64,000 bases of DNA from Paenibacillus andongensis (GTDB taxonomy: Bacteria > Bacillota > Bacilli > Paenibacillales > NBRC-103111): the NCBI RefSeq assembly GCF_025369935.1, contig NZ_CP104467.1:3851001-3915000 (forward strand), given 5' to 3'. The notes below the pieces were generated by a model. The model was not told the origin of the DNA and searched no databases. It saw nothing but the letters and a program-made list of their open reading frames with translations. Within the stretch, counting starts at the first letter, position 1. Each line of letters begins with the position of its first letter. The position numbers and the translations under genes were made by a program. Positions 24,755 through 33,639 of this stretch are shown piece after piece.

Positions 24755-26584
24755 TTAAACTTGTTTCTTTAACCAGAAGAAAAACAAAACCCCGTCTTCT
24801 GTGTTCGCCGCGCCGTATGGCATACGATGTAACTCCAAAATATTTTTCGATATAGCAAGCCCTAAACCTGTGCCGCCTTGTGAGCGGTGGCGTGCCGTAT
24901 CTCCTCGATAAAAGCGGTCCCATATTTTATCTAGCTGATCTGCTGGAATGTGAGCCCCCTTGTTTTCAATACATACCTTAACCTCATCTAGTTCTTCCTT
25001 TATCGAAATGAAAATCTGCTCTTTCTCTGGCGTATAGCGAATCGCATTGGTTAGAAAATTTGTAAGGACTTGCTCGATCCGATGTTGATTCGCCAGGACT
25101 GCAACGGTTGCAAGCTCGGTATGCACATGAAGTTGTTTCGAGCTGAACTCCACGGATAGTTTTTCACAAATATCCTCAATAAGCTTATCGATATTAAACG
25201 TTTCCATCTTCATTGTATAGGTGCCTGATTCAAACTTAGCCAACTCAAGCATATCCTCAATCAACAGATTCATCTTATCCACTTCTTTATCCATGGCATT
25301 GAAATAATAATCTTTTTTATGTGTAGCAACGCCATCCTTCAGAATCGAAATGCAACTTTTCACAATGCTGAGAGGCGTCTTTAGCTCGTGGGATACCCCT
25401 GAAATAAATTCTCTTCGCGTATTTTCCAATTGCTTTTCTTTCTCAATGTCCATCTGCAACTGCTCGATATAGGCGTGCAAAGATTGGGAAAGAGAATTAA
25501 TACTTTGAGACAAGTCGCCGATTTCATCATTCGATCGAATGGCAATCGTTTCCGAAAAATCTAAACTTGCCATCCGCTTAGTCGTCCTATTGATTTGCAG
25601 CAAGGGGTTCGCGATCTTTCTAGAATAATACCAAGCAGCAAGAACAATAAGAAGCATAACTAGCCCAATCAAGTACACATAATAATCTTGAAGCATCTGC
25701 ACCGCTTCATCAACGGGTTGTAGCGAAGCCATGGAGAAAATATAACGTATTGTTCCCTCTTGATCTTTGAACGGGTCGATGAACACTTTGTACTTCACGT
25801 CATTTTGCGTAAAATCAAGGATTTGCAAGGAAGCATAGCTGATTTTCGTATCATTGAATATTAAATTCGTTTGAAAATCCTTCAATCTGTCCATAAACAA
25901 GCTATTGGTGTAAATAAAACTTGAGGATTCATTCCCTGTTGGGAATTGTACTTTGGTAATCGAACCGTTGAGTAAAATCTCAGGGAGTACGGGTTTCTCT
26001 GACTTATTATATTTAATATCAATTTGAAGATCGTATATCTTTTTGGAAATTTTCTCATTTTCCCACATTATATTTCCTTTTTCAACCAATTGCATACGAT
26101 ATGGAATTAACGCCAGATCCTCTTTATACGCTGCAATAGCAACACGTGCTTTCGAGGTCAGAAGGGATTTCGCTTGACTTGGGGTGCTTGTTAAAATCTC
26201 ATTGATGTTCACCATATGATAAAGCGGAAAGGTCATCGTTTTTCCAGAGAATTCCGCGTTAGATTTAGATTTAGCTGTATCCATCTTGACTTCCACATAG
26301 AAATCATTCACATTATTTAAGTTTCCAAAGCTATCTAATGTCGTAATCCATGCATTATTTTGCCTATAAAAATCCTGTTCCAACTTCTGAATGGAAAGTA
26401 CATCCCCGCTACTTTTTAAATAATTTTCTTTAAAGGTTTGGATATTCGTCTGAATGTCATTTACTTTTCTGTTTGCGTAGTATTGCTTGAAAAATATCGT
26501 TTGTCCTAGATAAATCGTGGTTAATAGGAATAGGCATAACAGGGTGGTCAGCAAAAATAGTTTAAATACAATACTCGCTCTCAT
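24755..26584 (-). CDS. Sensor histidine kinase
   Basis: A 609-residue membrane kinase. TM1 is at about 7-28, a large extracellular sensor region follows to about 290, TM2 is at about 293-313 (VYLIGLVMLLIVLAAWYY), then HAMP. HisKA carries the phospho-acceptor in VSHELKTPL near 400. The ATP-binding domain has the N-box NAIRYTPEK and G-box GGTGLGLAIS. It overlaps the upstream regulator gene by 4 bases (ATGA), so the two are coupled. The neighbouring amidase and shared operator suggest cell-wall sensing (inference). Confidence 0.93.
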   Translation of the reverse strand: MRASIVFKLFLLTTLLCLFLLTTIYLGQTIFFKQYYANRKVNDIQTNIQTFKENYLKSSGDVLSIQKLEQDFYRQNNAWITTLDSFGNLNNVNDFYVEVKMDTAKSKSNAEFSGKTMTFPLYHMVNINEILTSTPSQAKSLLTSKARVAIAAYKEDLALIPYRMQLVEKGNIMWENEKISKKIYDLQIDIKYNKSEKPVLPEILLNGSITKVQFPTGNESSSFIYTNSLFMDRLKDFQTNLIFNDTKISYASLQILDFTQNDVKYKVFIDPFKDQEGTIRYIFSMASLQPVDEAVQMLQDYYVYLIGLVMLLIVLAAWYYSRKIANPLLQINRTTKRMASLDFSETIAIRSNDEIGDLSQSINSLSQSLHAYIEQLQMDIEKEKQLENTRREFISGVSHELKTPLSIVKSCISILKDGVATHKKDYYFNAMDKEVDKMNLLIEDMLELAKFESGTYTMKMETFNIDKLIEDICEKLSVEFSSKQLHVHTELATVAVLANQHRIEQVLTNFLTNAIRYTPEKEQIFISIKEELDEVKVCIENKGAHIPADQLDKIWDRFYRGDTARHRSQGGTGLGLAISKNILELHRMPYGAANTEDGVLFFFWLKKQV

Positions 26585-27285
26585 GCGTTACCCTCGAACT
26601 TATAGCCTGTCCTCACAATCGTCGTAATCAGCTTCGATTTATCTCCCAGCTTACTTCTTAGGTTACGGATATGAGTATTCAATGTACGATCATCTCCCTC
26701 GTATTCATAGCCCCAAATTTTCGAAATGAGCTGATCTCTCGAAATGACGATGCCTTTATTTTGCATGAGATAGGCTAAGATTTGGAATTCTGTATATGTC
26801 AGGTGGACTTGTTCCCCTTCTACAGTCAACGTTTGTGAAGATAGATTCATCTGAATCCCATTTATAGATAAGGTATCGCTGCTAGCGTGAGACATGGGGG
26901 ATTCCGTTTGTCGTTCTTCCCTATTCCTGCTATCGATCAGTCGTTTAGCCCTGGCTAATAAAACAGCTGGACTGTAGGGTTTTGTTACATAATCATCTGC
27001 CCCTAGCTCAAATCCTAATAATGTGTCATCTTCATCCACTCTTGCAGTCAACATAATGATCGGGACATTCGAAGATTTTCTTATTCTTCTGCAAACAGAC
27101 CAACCATCAAGCTCTGGCAACATGATATCCAGCATAATTAAATGAACGTCATGTGCTTGAAATAATAATAAAGCCTCTTTCCCATCGGCCGCTTCTAATA
27201 CGAGATAGCCTTCATTCATGAGATAATCTTTAATAATTTCACGCAAAATATCTTCATCTTCTACAATTAAAATTGTTTTTTGCAT
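26581..27285 (-). CDS. OmpR/PhoB-family response regulator
   Basis: A 234-residue regulator. The receiver (about 1-118) has the acidic pair VEDED, the phospho-acceptor Asp in LIMLDIMLPELDG near 53, and the conserved Lys in DYVTKPYSP. The C-terminal winged helix (about 140-234) contains LTYTEFQILAYLMQNKG and DRTLNTHIRNLRSKLG. It precedes the kinase gene with a 4-base overlap. Its own promoter region carries the 11-bp direct repeat found before two neighbouring genes, which suggests autoregulation. Confidence 0.94.
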   Translation of the reverse strand: MQKTILIVEDEDILREIIKDYLMNEGYLVLEAADGKEALLLFQAHDVHLIMLDIMLPELDGWSVCRRIRKSSNVPIIMLTARVDEDDTLLGFELGADDYVTKPYSPAVLLARAKRLIDSRNREERQTESPMSHASSDTLSINGIQMNLSSQTLTVEGEQVHLTYTEFQILAYLMQNKGIVISRDQLISKIWGYEYEGDDRTLNTHIRNLRSKLGDKSKLITTIVRTGYKFEGNA

Positions 27286-27349
27286 ATGATTGCTCCTACG
27301 TTGCTTTTCAATACCATTCTTACCTACTTAGTTGTAACATAGCCAAATA

Positions 27350-27371
27350 AAGATTATGTAAAGATAATTAA
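27350..27371 (-). promoter_or_regulatory. Direct-repeat operator upstream of the response-regulator gene
   Basis: AAGATTATGTA followed directly by AAGATAATTAA (plus-strand reading): two units, 11-base period, overlapping a possible -35 region. Confidence 0.5.
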
Positions 27372-27409
27372 AAAGGAACAGCTGCCTCCGTCGGCATAAC
27401 TGTTCCTTT
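27371..27409 (-). terminator. Terminator of the secreted-protein gene
   Basis: AAAAGGAACAG pairs with CTGTTCCTTT, 30 bases beyond the stop at 27440. Confidence 0.7.
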
Positions 27410-27439
27410 CTTTGTTGAACTAACACGTGGTCGGTTGAT

Positions 27440-27979
27440 TTATTTACTCCATGCGGTTTCAGTTTTATGCTCGATGACTTGTACCACTTTTCTTTGAACA
27501 TCTTTCTCCATTGAACTATTGCTTTTAGGAACTTCGCCTTTATTTTCGGCTTGAATTTGTGCGTCAACCTGTGTTTTTGCAATAGCATCAATCAGTTGTT
27601 GTTTTGAAACATTTCTAGACTCAGCAATCTCAACGACAGACTTCCCTGTTGCTAATTCTTGTTTTAATTCTTGTGCGCTCATTTTTAATAACGAAATTAA
27701 TTTTTCATCGTTTAGAAAAAAATCTGCCGTATAATCAGGCTTACCATCTTTGGAAAATAAACCTTCTACTTTAATTGTTGCTGGTGTTGGTTCACCTTTT
27801 AATACGGATTCAATTTCTTGAGGAGTGGGTACTTTGTCCGTTGTTTGTACGGGTACTACCTCATTTACTTGTTTTGGGCTTGCATTGGTTGCATTTGACG
27901 CATATGCACTAGCAGCTCCCACCAACAGTACTGCAGAAATACCAAGTACAGTGAATAACTTTTTTTTATTCTTTACCAT
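27440..27979 (-). CDS. Secreted protein of unknown function, likely two-component target
   Basis: A 179-residue exported protein. The signal peptide (residues 1-28) is cleaved around AYA-SNA. A Pro/Thr/Val-rich spacer follows to about 75. Then comes a helical segment (LLKMSAQELKQELATGKS and VVEIAESRNVSKQQL, about 98-130) of a kind found repeatedly in small exported proteins of Gram-positives, sometimes with calcium or peptide binding. The end is lysine-rich. Three AAGAT units lie upstream, the richest operator of the cluster. Exact role unknown. Confidence 0.7.
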   Translation of the reverse strand: MVKNKKKLFTVLGISAVLLVGAASAYASNATNASPKQVNEVVPVQTTDKVPTPQEIESVLKGEPTPATIKVEGLFSKDGKPDYTADFFLNDEKLISLLKMSAQELKQELATGKSVVEIAESRNVSKQQLIDAIAKTQVDAQIQAENKGEVPKSNSSMEKDVQRKVVQVIEHKTETAWSK

Positions 27980-28042
27980 GTTAGTAACCTCTTTTCATTG
28001 TTTTATTTGCTCTTACAGGTATTAATATAATGCGTACATGTC

Positions 28043-28075
28043 AAGATGAGGTGAAGATTATATAAAGATGAAATT
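28043..28075 (-). promoter_or_regulatory. Triple direct-repeat operator upstream of the secreted-protein gene
   Basis: Three successive 11-base units, AAGATGAGGTG, AAGATTATATA and AAGATGAAATT (plus-strand reading), about 65 bases before the start codon. Confidence 0.6.
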
Positions 28076-28100
28076 GAGATTTTATTCGTTTTAATATGCA

Positions 28101-28167
28101 AAAAGCCCGCAGGGTTTGTTGGCAGAAAATAAAGTTAGACTGGTTGACTTTATTCCACGCGGCTTTT
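28101..28167. terminator. Nested stem-loop
   Basis: Outer arms AAAAGCCCGC/GCGGCTTTT enclose inner arms AATAAAGT/ACTTTATT. It has the shape of a terminator but follows no gene directly. Confidence 0.5.
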
Positions 28168-28217
28168 CGAATTGCCATATCGTCAGTCTCCATAAATTTG
28201 AGCCTGGAAATTGAACA

Positions 28218-28303
28218 GCGACAGCCTAAGGACGAGAAAATAATGTCCTAGACTGTCGCTGTTTTATTGAACTAACGTTCACCTTCCCTCGGTTTAGCTT
28301 AAT
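28218..28303. repeat. Intergenic element, stem and R box
   Basis: Stem GCGACAG...GGAC/GTCC...CTGTCGC, then GAACTAACGTTCACCTTCCC and a degenerate TTTAGCTTAAT. Confidence 0.6.
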
Positions 28304-28388
28304 CAAGCAAGTCAATCTAAAACTTTATTTTCTGAGAGCCATATTACCCTTATTGATTCAAAATATTAGGAAAAGGGTAAACATACGA

Positions 28389-28570
28389 TAAGTGGGAAGT
28401 GGTATTAAAAACCAGCGAAAAACAGAATTCAATTTTAGTTTTCGAAAGGTTGTTGATTCACCATGAAAACACTAAGAAGGATAAAAAGATCGAGATTTCT
28501 GCTTCGATACTTTTTGAGTAAGACTTAGCATTAGAAGTGCATTTTTGAAATAAACCGCTTCCCACTATAA
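28389..28570. other. About 180-bp segment bounded by inverted repeats
   Basis: TAAGTGGGAAGTGGT at the left is repeated inverted as ACCGCTTCCCACTATA at the right, 12 of 13 core bases complementary. The interior has no credible reading frame. It could be a miniature transposable element or an RNA. No target duplication was confirmed. Apart from this, the terminators and two repeat copies, 27980-28741 shows nothing. Confidence 0.35.
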
Positions 28571-28602
28571 GAGGACTCTGCGATATAATTCGCGGGGTCC
28601 TC
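28571..28602 (+). terminator. Stem-loop with T-run
   Basis: GAGGAC...GTCCTC followed by GCTTTT, directly abutting the right inverted repeat of the 28389-28570 segment. Confidence 0.5.
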
Positions 28603-28642
28603 GCTTTTATGATGTTATCAATCAATTTCTCCTTTGTTATTA

Positions 28643-28738
28643 AGCTACCCTGCCAGCTAGATTAATAAAATGAGCAGGCCACCGCAGTGCCTGCTCATCT
28701 AATGTGTGTTATTCAACTATCGTATCCGTTAGTTCAAT
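28643..28738. repeat. Intergenic element, full copy
   Basis: L box GCTACCCTGCCAGCTAG, stem TGAGCAGG/CCTGCTCA, R box CAACTATCGTATCCGTTAG, ending 4 bases from the stop at 28742. Confidence 0.85.
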
Positions 28739-28741
28739 CCT

Positions 28742-29155
28742 CTATTCTATGATATTTAGTGCTTTTTGTATTTTTTCTCCGTATTTCGTTTCGGTCAACT
28801 TAGGGGTTCGACTTGTTGAGTTAACATTGCTGTAATAAAGAACTAAATAATTACCTGACTGATAAACGATTGGTGCGTGGGAACTGAGAAGCTGTATTTT
28901 CTCTTCGAAATGTTTATTTCCAAGGTCTCGTTTTTCTTTCGAGCCAAAATCATAAACCCTTATGAATTCGTTGTTAACCAGTTCATAGCTAATAGGTTGA
29001 ATGCCATCAAGATGAGTTTCGACAGTTGATTCTATTTGACTAATGTTATGTTCGATGGACTTCACGGCTTCATTTACGGAAGTATACTTTTGTTGAGATG
29101 AACATGCACTCAGCAAAAACATGCTTAAAACCGCAACGAAAATAAATTTTCTCAT
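28742..29155 (-). CDS. Lipoprotein of unknown function
   Basis: A 137-residue lipoprotein. The lipobox LLSAC places the acylated cysteine at residue 18. The mature part is mixed alpha/beta (SVNEAVKSIEHNISQIEST, then a strand pair ending APIVYQSGNYLVLYYSN). No family recognised. A perfect ECF-type promoter lies about 40 bases upstream of the start, which fits a cell-envelope stress gene. Confidence 0.75.
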   Translation of the reverse strand: MRKFIFVAVLSMFLLSACSSQQKYTSVNEAVKSIEHNISQIESTVETHLDGIQPISYELVNNEFIRVYDFGSKEKRDLGNKHFEEKIQLLSSHAPIVYQSGNYLVLYYSNVNSTSRTPKLTETKYGEKIQKALNIIE

Positions 29156-29196
29156 GAAATTACCCCTTTTCTTATTAACTAATTAACTACTAAACA

Positions 29197-29224
29197 TTAG
29201 ACGTTCAGCATTCACAAAAGTTCC
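29197..29224 (-). promoter_or_regulatory. ECF-sigma-type promoter of the lipoprotein gene
   Basis: GGAAC, 16 bases, CGTCTAA on the minus strand. The surrounding 70 bases resemble those at 39090-39170. Confidence 0.68.
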
Positions 29225-29257
29225 AACATTTTACATAATTTCCATCTTGGTTATTCC

Positions 29258-29282
29258 ACTCTACTGCCCGTCCCTCTTAATC
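29258..29282. repeat. Intergenic element, L half only
   Basis: CACTCTACTGCCCGTCCCTC. The remainder is lost. The region 29283-29710 contains one terminator and no supported gene. Confidence 0.55.
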
Positions 29283-29419
29283 CGCAGGACTGAACATTAG
29301 TGGTCTGTGGGAATGAGATGAGGTTCTTTTCGCCCACGAAAAAATAAGATTAAATTGTTCTACCCTTATTTTTTAAGGCGGCAGCCGTCCTTTTTAAGTT
29401 GTCGTCGGAATAAACAGCA

Positions 29420-29457
29420 AAAAAACCTCTGATACAACACCCTGCCAGAGGTTTTTT
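29420..29457. terminator. Bidirectional-looking terminator
   Basis: AAAAAACCTCT pairs perfectly with AGAGGTTTTTT around a 16-base loop. Confidence 0.7.
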
Positions 29458-29710
29458 AAATAGATTATGGAACCGCAACCTATTGCCACCGTATCCTTAA
29501 AAAATGGCGCATTTATTACTCCCTCATAAATCCTTTCTTTCAAAGGAAAACGTCGGCTTTGATTTGTTATTTTCAAAACCGCCGATTGGTCTTGCCGCTA
29601 AAATTGCCGCAACAAGCTATCTGCAAAAAATGCGTTTTTTTTATTTACCACAGGGCAGGTTGTTTTTACATTTTGCTCTATTGCATTGTCATTCAATGTA
29701 AAGTAAGTAT

Positions 29711-30946
29711 TTACATATTTACATGCGTTCTCTTATATAAAACTGGTATTGCCGCTACTATAAGGATTATACCCATAAAAGCGGGTGCGGCATGACCAAG
29801 TGATACATAGATTTGACCTCCGATGATAGGCCCAATCATTCTTGCTAAAGCCTGAATAGATTGGCTACCTCCTTGAATCCTTCCTTGTTCACTAGAATCG
29901 ACAGACTTGGAGAGCATCCCATTGAATGAAGGCCCAAAGATCGAATCACCAAAACCAAATATAAACATTCCAGCGATAAAAAGAGGATAAAATGAGAACA
30001 AAGCAGATAGCGCAATAAGACTGTAGCCTATAATCTCCGAAACCATTCCAAGAATTGCTATCTGTTTATCACTAAGTTTTATCAAAAGCTTTGGCATTAT
30101 GAAACCCTGTGAAATGATGTCTTGGAAGCCCATAATTGAAAACATAAGTCCGATTATTGCAGGCTTCCAACTGAAAGTATCCATTGTAAATTGTGAAAAA
30201 ACTGCCTGTAAAGATCCGTTGGGAATCCAAAGTAAGAACGCTGAGACAAGTAGCCTTTTTAAGTTTTTCATGGAAAGTACGTTTGCAAGCTGTGTAAATG
30301 GATTCAGCCTTACAAAGGTAATCTCTTTCAGTCTATTATTCTTGTCAAGACTCTCAGGCATATATAAGATTCCATAAACAACATTCAAAAAAGTTATTAT
30401 TGCTCCAAAATACATGGGTGCAGAATAACCAAACTTGGCAATTAATCCGCCTAGAGCTGGGCCAATGACGGTGCCTACACCTACAACCGCACTCACCCAT
30501 CCAAAGTATTTGGTTCTCTGTTCTGGAGGAATAATGTCTGCAAAATATGCGAAGATAGTGCTTATGCTCCCGCCTGTTATACCTTCTATTATGCGCCCAG
30601 CAAATAGGACCCATAGAGCTCCTCCTATGCCAAAAACGAAGTACCCGATTGCGGAACCCAAAAGGCATACTAAGAGCAATGGACGACGGCCATATTTGTC
30701 GCTCAAAGCTCCAAGTACGGGGGCAGCAAAAAACACGCAGACTGCATAAACAGAGGTCAGCAGCGTAACAACTATAGCTTGTTCTCCCGGAATGCTTGTA
30801 AAAGGCTGCACTAAGAATGGGACGACAGGTGATATGATACTGAAGCCTATACCGCAAAGAAACACGGAGATAAAACCGAATATTAAAGCGTGTTTATCTA
30901 CGGCTTGTTCTGTGTTCTGTTCATTGTATGATCTAAATATGGACAT
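29711..30946 (-). CDS. MFS drug-efflux transporter, Tet/TCR-like
   Basis: A 411-residue major facilitator with twelve predicted helices. Motif A is present in the helix 2-3 loop as GALSDKYGRRP, and motif C-like glycines lie in GVGTVIGPALGGLI in helix 5, as in proton/drug antiporters. It resembles tetracycline-type exporters, but the substrate is not determinable. GAGGTGAG precedes the ATG. A MarR-type regulator lies immediately upstream in the same direction and probably represses it. Confidence 0.87.
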   Translation of the reverse strand: MSIFRSYNEQNTEQAVDKHALIFGFISVFLCGIGFSIISPVVPFLVQPFTSIPGEQAIVVTLLTSVYAVCVFFAAPVLGALSDKYGRRPLLLVCLLGSAIGYFVFGIGGALWVLFAGRIIEGITGGSISTIFAYFADIIPPEQRTKYFGWVSAVVGVGTVIGPALGGLIAKFGYSAPMYFGAIITFLNVVYGILYMPESLDKNNRLKEITFVRLNPFTQLANVLSMKNLKRLLVSAFLLWIPNGSLQAVFSQFTMDTFSWKPAIIGLMFSIMGFQDIISQGFIMPKLLIKLSDKQIAILGMVSEIIGYSLIALSALFSFYPLFIAGMFIFGFGDSIFGPSFNGMLSKSVDSSEQGRIQGGSQSIQALARMIGPIIGGQIYVSLGHAAPAFMGIILIVAAIPVLYKRTHVNM

Positions 30947-31044
30947 TTAATTCTCACCTCAAAAGCTATAATTTTGATTCCTTGGAAACAAATTTATCGT
31001 ACCGAATTTTTGTTTCCTTGTCAACAAATTAATAGCAATAAAAA

Positions 31045-31074
31045 TGCAGCCCGTTCTCACTAGAACCCGGCTGC
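31045..31074 (-). terminator. Stem-loop between MarR and MFS genes
   Basis: GCAGCC...GGCTGC with ATTTTTATTG following on the minus strand. It would end a MarR-only transcript. Confidence 0.55.
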
Positions 31075-31101
31075 CTGTGGTTTCATTTTCATTATTTAAA
31101 T

Positions 31102-31575
31102 TTATTCCGACTTCATATCTATACCCAGTTTCTTTATTTCTGTATCCAAGTGCCTACTATACTTTTCCATGAAGCTAAGCATACTGTCAAATTGCTCCTC
31201 AGTTACCTGCTCAAATACGGCTTTATCCCGCTCTTGAAACTCTTTGTGCAGATCCTCATGGATTTTATAAATTACTTTCCCTTGCTCAGTAAGCCTAAAA
31301 TAGATTTCTTTCTTGTTATCCGACTTCTGGTAGCTTTCGATAAGGCCTTTTTTTATGAGCTTCTTAGTTATTTTACTTATGGCACCGCGAGTCATATAAA
31401 AGGACTCCGCAAGATTTGTCACGTTGGAATCTACATTTCTTTCAATGTATTCAATGCAATGTACTTCCGAAGACTTATAACCCTTAAGACTGTCTTCCAT
31501 CTTATCCTTATTAAGCCAAACCATCTTGTTATATAAGTCCCTGAAACCCATTATGACCTGTTCTTCTTTGTTCAT
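31102..31575 (-). CDS. MarR-family transcriptional regulator
   Basis: A 157-residue winged-helix dimer-forming regulator. Helix-turn-helix NVTNLAESFYMTRGAISKIT lies at about 58-77, the wing LIESYQKSDNKKEIYFRLT follows, and N- and C-terminal helices form the dimer interface. ATG at 31575 is chosen because GGGAGG lies 7 bases before it. An in-frame codon at 31608 lacks a site. It probably controls the MFS exporter downstream. Confidence 0.9.
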   Translation of the reverse strand: MNKEEQVIMGFRDLYNKMVWLNKDKMEDSLKGYKSSEVHCIEYIERNVDSNVTNLAESFYMTRGAISKITKKLIKKGLIESYQKSDNKKEIYFRLTEQGKVIYKIHEDLHKEFQERDKAVFEQVTEEQFDSMLSFMEKYSRHLDTEIKKLGIDMKSE

Positions 31576-31705
31576 GGCCTGTCCTCCCACCCGTTGGTGC
31601 ATTAACAATATTAAAAAAATTATTTTTAAAATGGAATTGACCTTGTTCCTCGGTATATTCTGTTCGTATCTTTCCCTTCTTTATTTTATCATCTTTTATT
31701 GATGA

Positions 31706-31788
31706 ATTCTGCCGTTACTTCAACAGGCTACCGTATTAATAACGGTAGCCTGCTTTCTGTTTTTTATGGAACTATCGTACTCCGTTAG
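31706..31788. repeat. Intergenic element, full copy, R box interrupted by IS110 copy 2
   Basis: L box AATTCTGCCGTTACTTCAAC, stem AGGCTACCGT/ACGGTAGCCT, R box GAACTATCGTACTCCGTTAG cut at the same base as at 18383. Confidence 0.87.
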
Positions 31789-31902
31789 ATTCCTGTAGAT
31801 GGATAAATTTCAGCTTTGTAAAAAAAGGAGCACCTCTGTACGATGGAAGTACGCTACGGGTCAAAAGCCCTTTAATTCCATCATCCAGGAGGACGCTCTA
31901 CT

Positions 31903-33168
31903 ATGAAGTTTAAATCACAAGATAAGCAAAATCAACTCATTGAAAACATTACCTTTAATCATATTGTTGTTGGTGTAGACATTGCTCAGGAGGCCCATGT
32001 TGCCAGAGCGGTTAACTTTCGAGGTGTCGCTCTCGGTAATCCTTTAGTGTTTAGTAATGACGAGGATGGATTCAAGTCCCTCGACCGTTGGATTCGCGAC
32101 TTGTTAGCTTCATTTAAATTATCTCAAGTTATCGTTGGTATGGAACCCACTGGCCATTACTGGCTAAGCCTTGCCGGGTGGCTCAAAAACAAAGCCATTG
32201 AAGCCGTACTTGTTAATCCTCACCTAGTTAAAAAGAATAAAGAAAACCGCGACAATACACGCTCTAAAAGCGACAAAAAAGATGCTTTAGTTATTGCCGA
32301 CATGGTGAAAAACGGCTACTACTCCCCTGTCCGCTTCCATTCTTCCGAATACGCGGAGCTGCGAGTGCTTATGGCTAACCGAGAAACGGTCGTTAAACGA
32401 CTCGTAAGTGCCGTTAACCAGATCCACCGCTGGGTCGACATTGTCTTCCCTGAACTGAGACAAGTCTTTAAAATCTTAACTTGCAAGGGTGCATTGTTAA
32501 CCCTTCGGCTTTTTCCGCTCCCGGCTGAGCTATGTAAACTAAGTCCTGACGATGTAATTAAAGGATGGCAGAAATCAATGAAGCGGCATTCTGGTGTGCG
32601 TAGAGCTCATCTACTCATCGATCTTGCCAAGAAAACTATTGGATCTAAGCAGGCAACACATGCTTACAAACTCCATCTAGAGCAGCTCCTTGAGGAGCAT
32701 GACTTAGCCACTAAACAACTGCAGAGGATAGAAAAAGAAGCCAAAGACGTTGTTGAACGTATCCCCTATTCAGGAAAAATGCTTGCCATTACTGGAATAA
32801 GTCCAATTGCTCTAGCTGGTGTTTTAGGAGAGTCTGGGGATCTTAGAGGTTATGCGCACGGGAACGCTCTACTCCGTCACGCAGGACTTAATATAACCGA
32901 AGCAAGCTCTGGGAAATGGAAGGGACAACTGAAGCTCAGCAAACGAGGTCGTCCACGTCTGCGTCACTTTCTTTATTTAATTACGATGTGCATGGTCATG
33001 AGTAACCAAGAATTTAAAGCCATACACCACTACAATGTTCAGGTGAAAAAGCTTAAAAAGATGAAGTCTATCATGAAGCTATGTGGAAAGCTAGCTCGAC
33101 TCTTAGTAGGAATGGCTCGTAGTGATGAAGCTTACAACCGCGATAAAATCTTTGTATTAGCAGCTTAA
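31903..33168 (+). CDS. IS110-family transposase (DEDD type), copy 2
   Basis: A 421-residue recombinase identical to the protein at 18498-19763 except Ser121 for Tyr, three residues before catalytic D124. All DEDD residues and the C-terminal serine region are intact, so both copies look active. Confidence 0.95.
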   Translation: MKFKSQDKQNQLIENITFNHIVVGVDIAQEAHVARAVNFRGVALGNPLVFSNDEDGFKSLDRWIRDLLASFKLSQVIVGMEPTGHYWLSLAGWLKNKAIEAVLVNPHLVKKNKENRDNTRSKSDKKDALVIADMVKNGYYSPVRFHSSEYAELRVLMANRETVVKRLVSAVNQIHRWVDIVFPELRQVFKILTCKGALLTLRLFPLPAELCKLSPDDVIKGWQKSMKRHSGVRRAHLLIDLAKKTIGSKQATHAYKLHLEQLLEEHDLATKQLQRIEKEAKDVVERIPYSGKMLAITGISPIALAGVLGESGDLRGYAHGNALLRHAGLNITEASSGKWKGQLKLSKRGRPRLRHFLYLITMCMVMSNQEFKAIHHYNVQVKKLKKMKSIMKLCGKLARLLVGMARSDEAYNRDKIFVLAA

Positions 33169-33543
33169 AATAAACCTTATCTCACGCAAGTTGGCGTATT
33201 CGCAGGAGACAAAGAAAGCACGGAGTATCGGGATACATTACGCAAAAAGGCTCTGACCTGTTCCGTTAGAAAGACCGACCTCCACCCCTTAGATAGATGT
33301 AACGAAGGAATGATAGGGCGCTTGACCCGTTGAGACATGGGAGTGAAAATCGCTAAGGGCATCGTGGAGAATACGTGCAGCATTTGGAATGAATTGGGTG
33401 ATTCAACTCCACCTCTGTTCCCGCATGCCTTTTTAACGACACATCCTAATATGTCTCGCTATCTTTCATTCATCATTGATATCTAAAGGATGAAATCCTG
33501 CGAATAGACGAGCTTGCGTGAGGAAATCAAATCATACCGAGGG
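33169..33543 (+). ncRNA. Candidate bridge/guide RNA region of IS110 copy 2
   Basis: Same layout as in copy 1: TTACGC at 33238-33243 and TTCCGTTAG at 33261-33269, matching the two halves of the target in this interval. Confidence 0.5.
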
Positions 33544-33639
33544 AGCGTAATGACCTCACCTGACTTGACTTGTCATCTATGGTACGGTTCACCGTAATGT
33601 ATTTAAACACAAAGTACAATTTGAACGTAAGACATCAGT

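Larger units (their letters stand above)
31789..33545 (+). mobile_element. IS110-family insertion sequence, copy 2
   Basis: Same length and ends as copy 1, with CGTAATGACC resuming after the right AG. Two substitutions relative to copy 1 were seen: one in the leader (GCGCC versus GCACC) and one in the transposase (codon 121). Recent transposition is implied. Confidence 0.9.

Noticed and set aside
29394-29576. 60-codon minus-strand frame near the MFS gene
   Set aside because: It runs through a perfect terminator hairpin and lacks a ribosome binding site.
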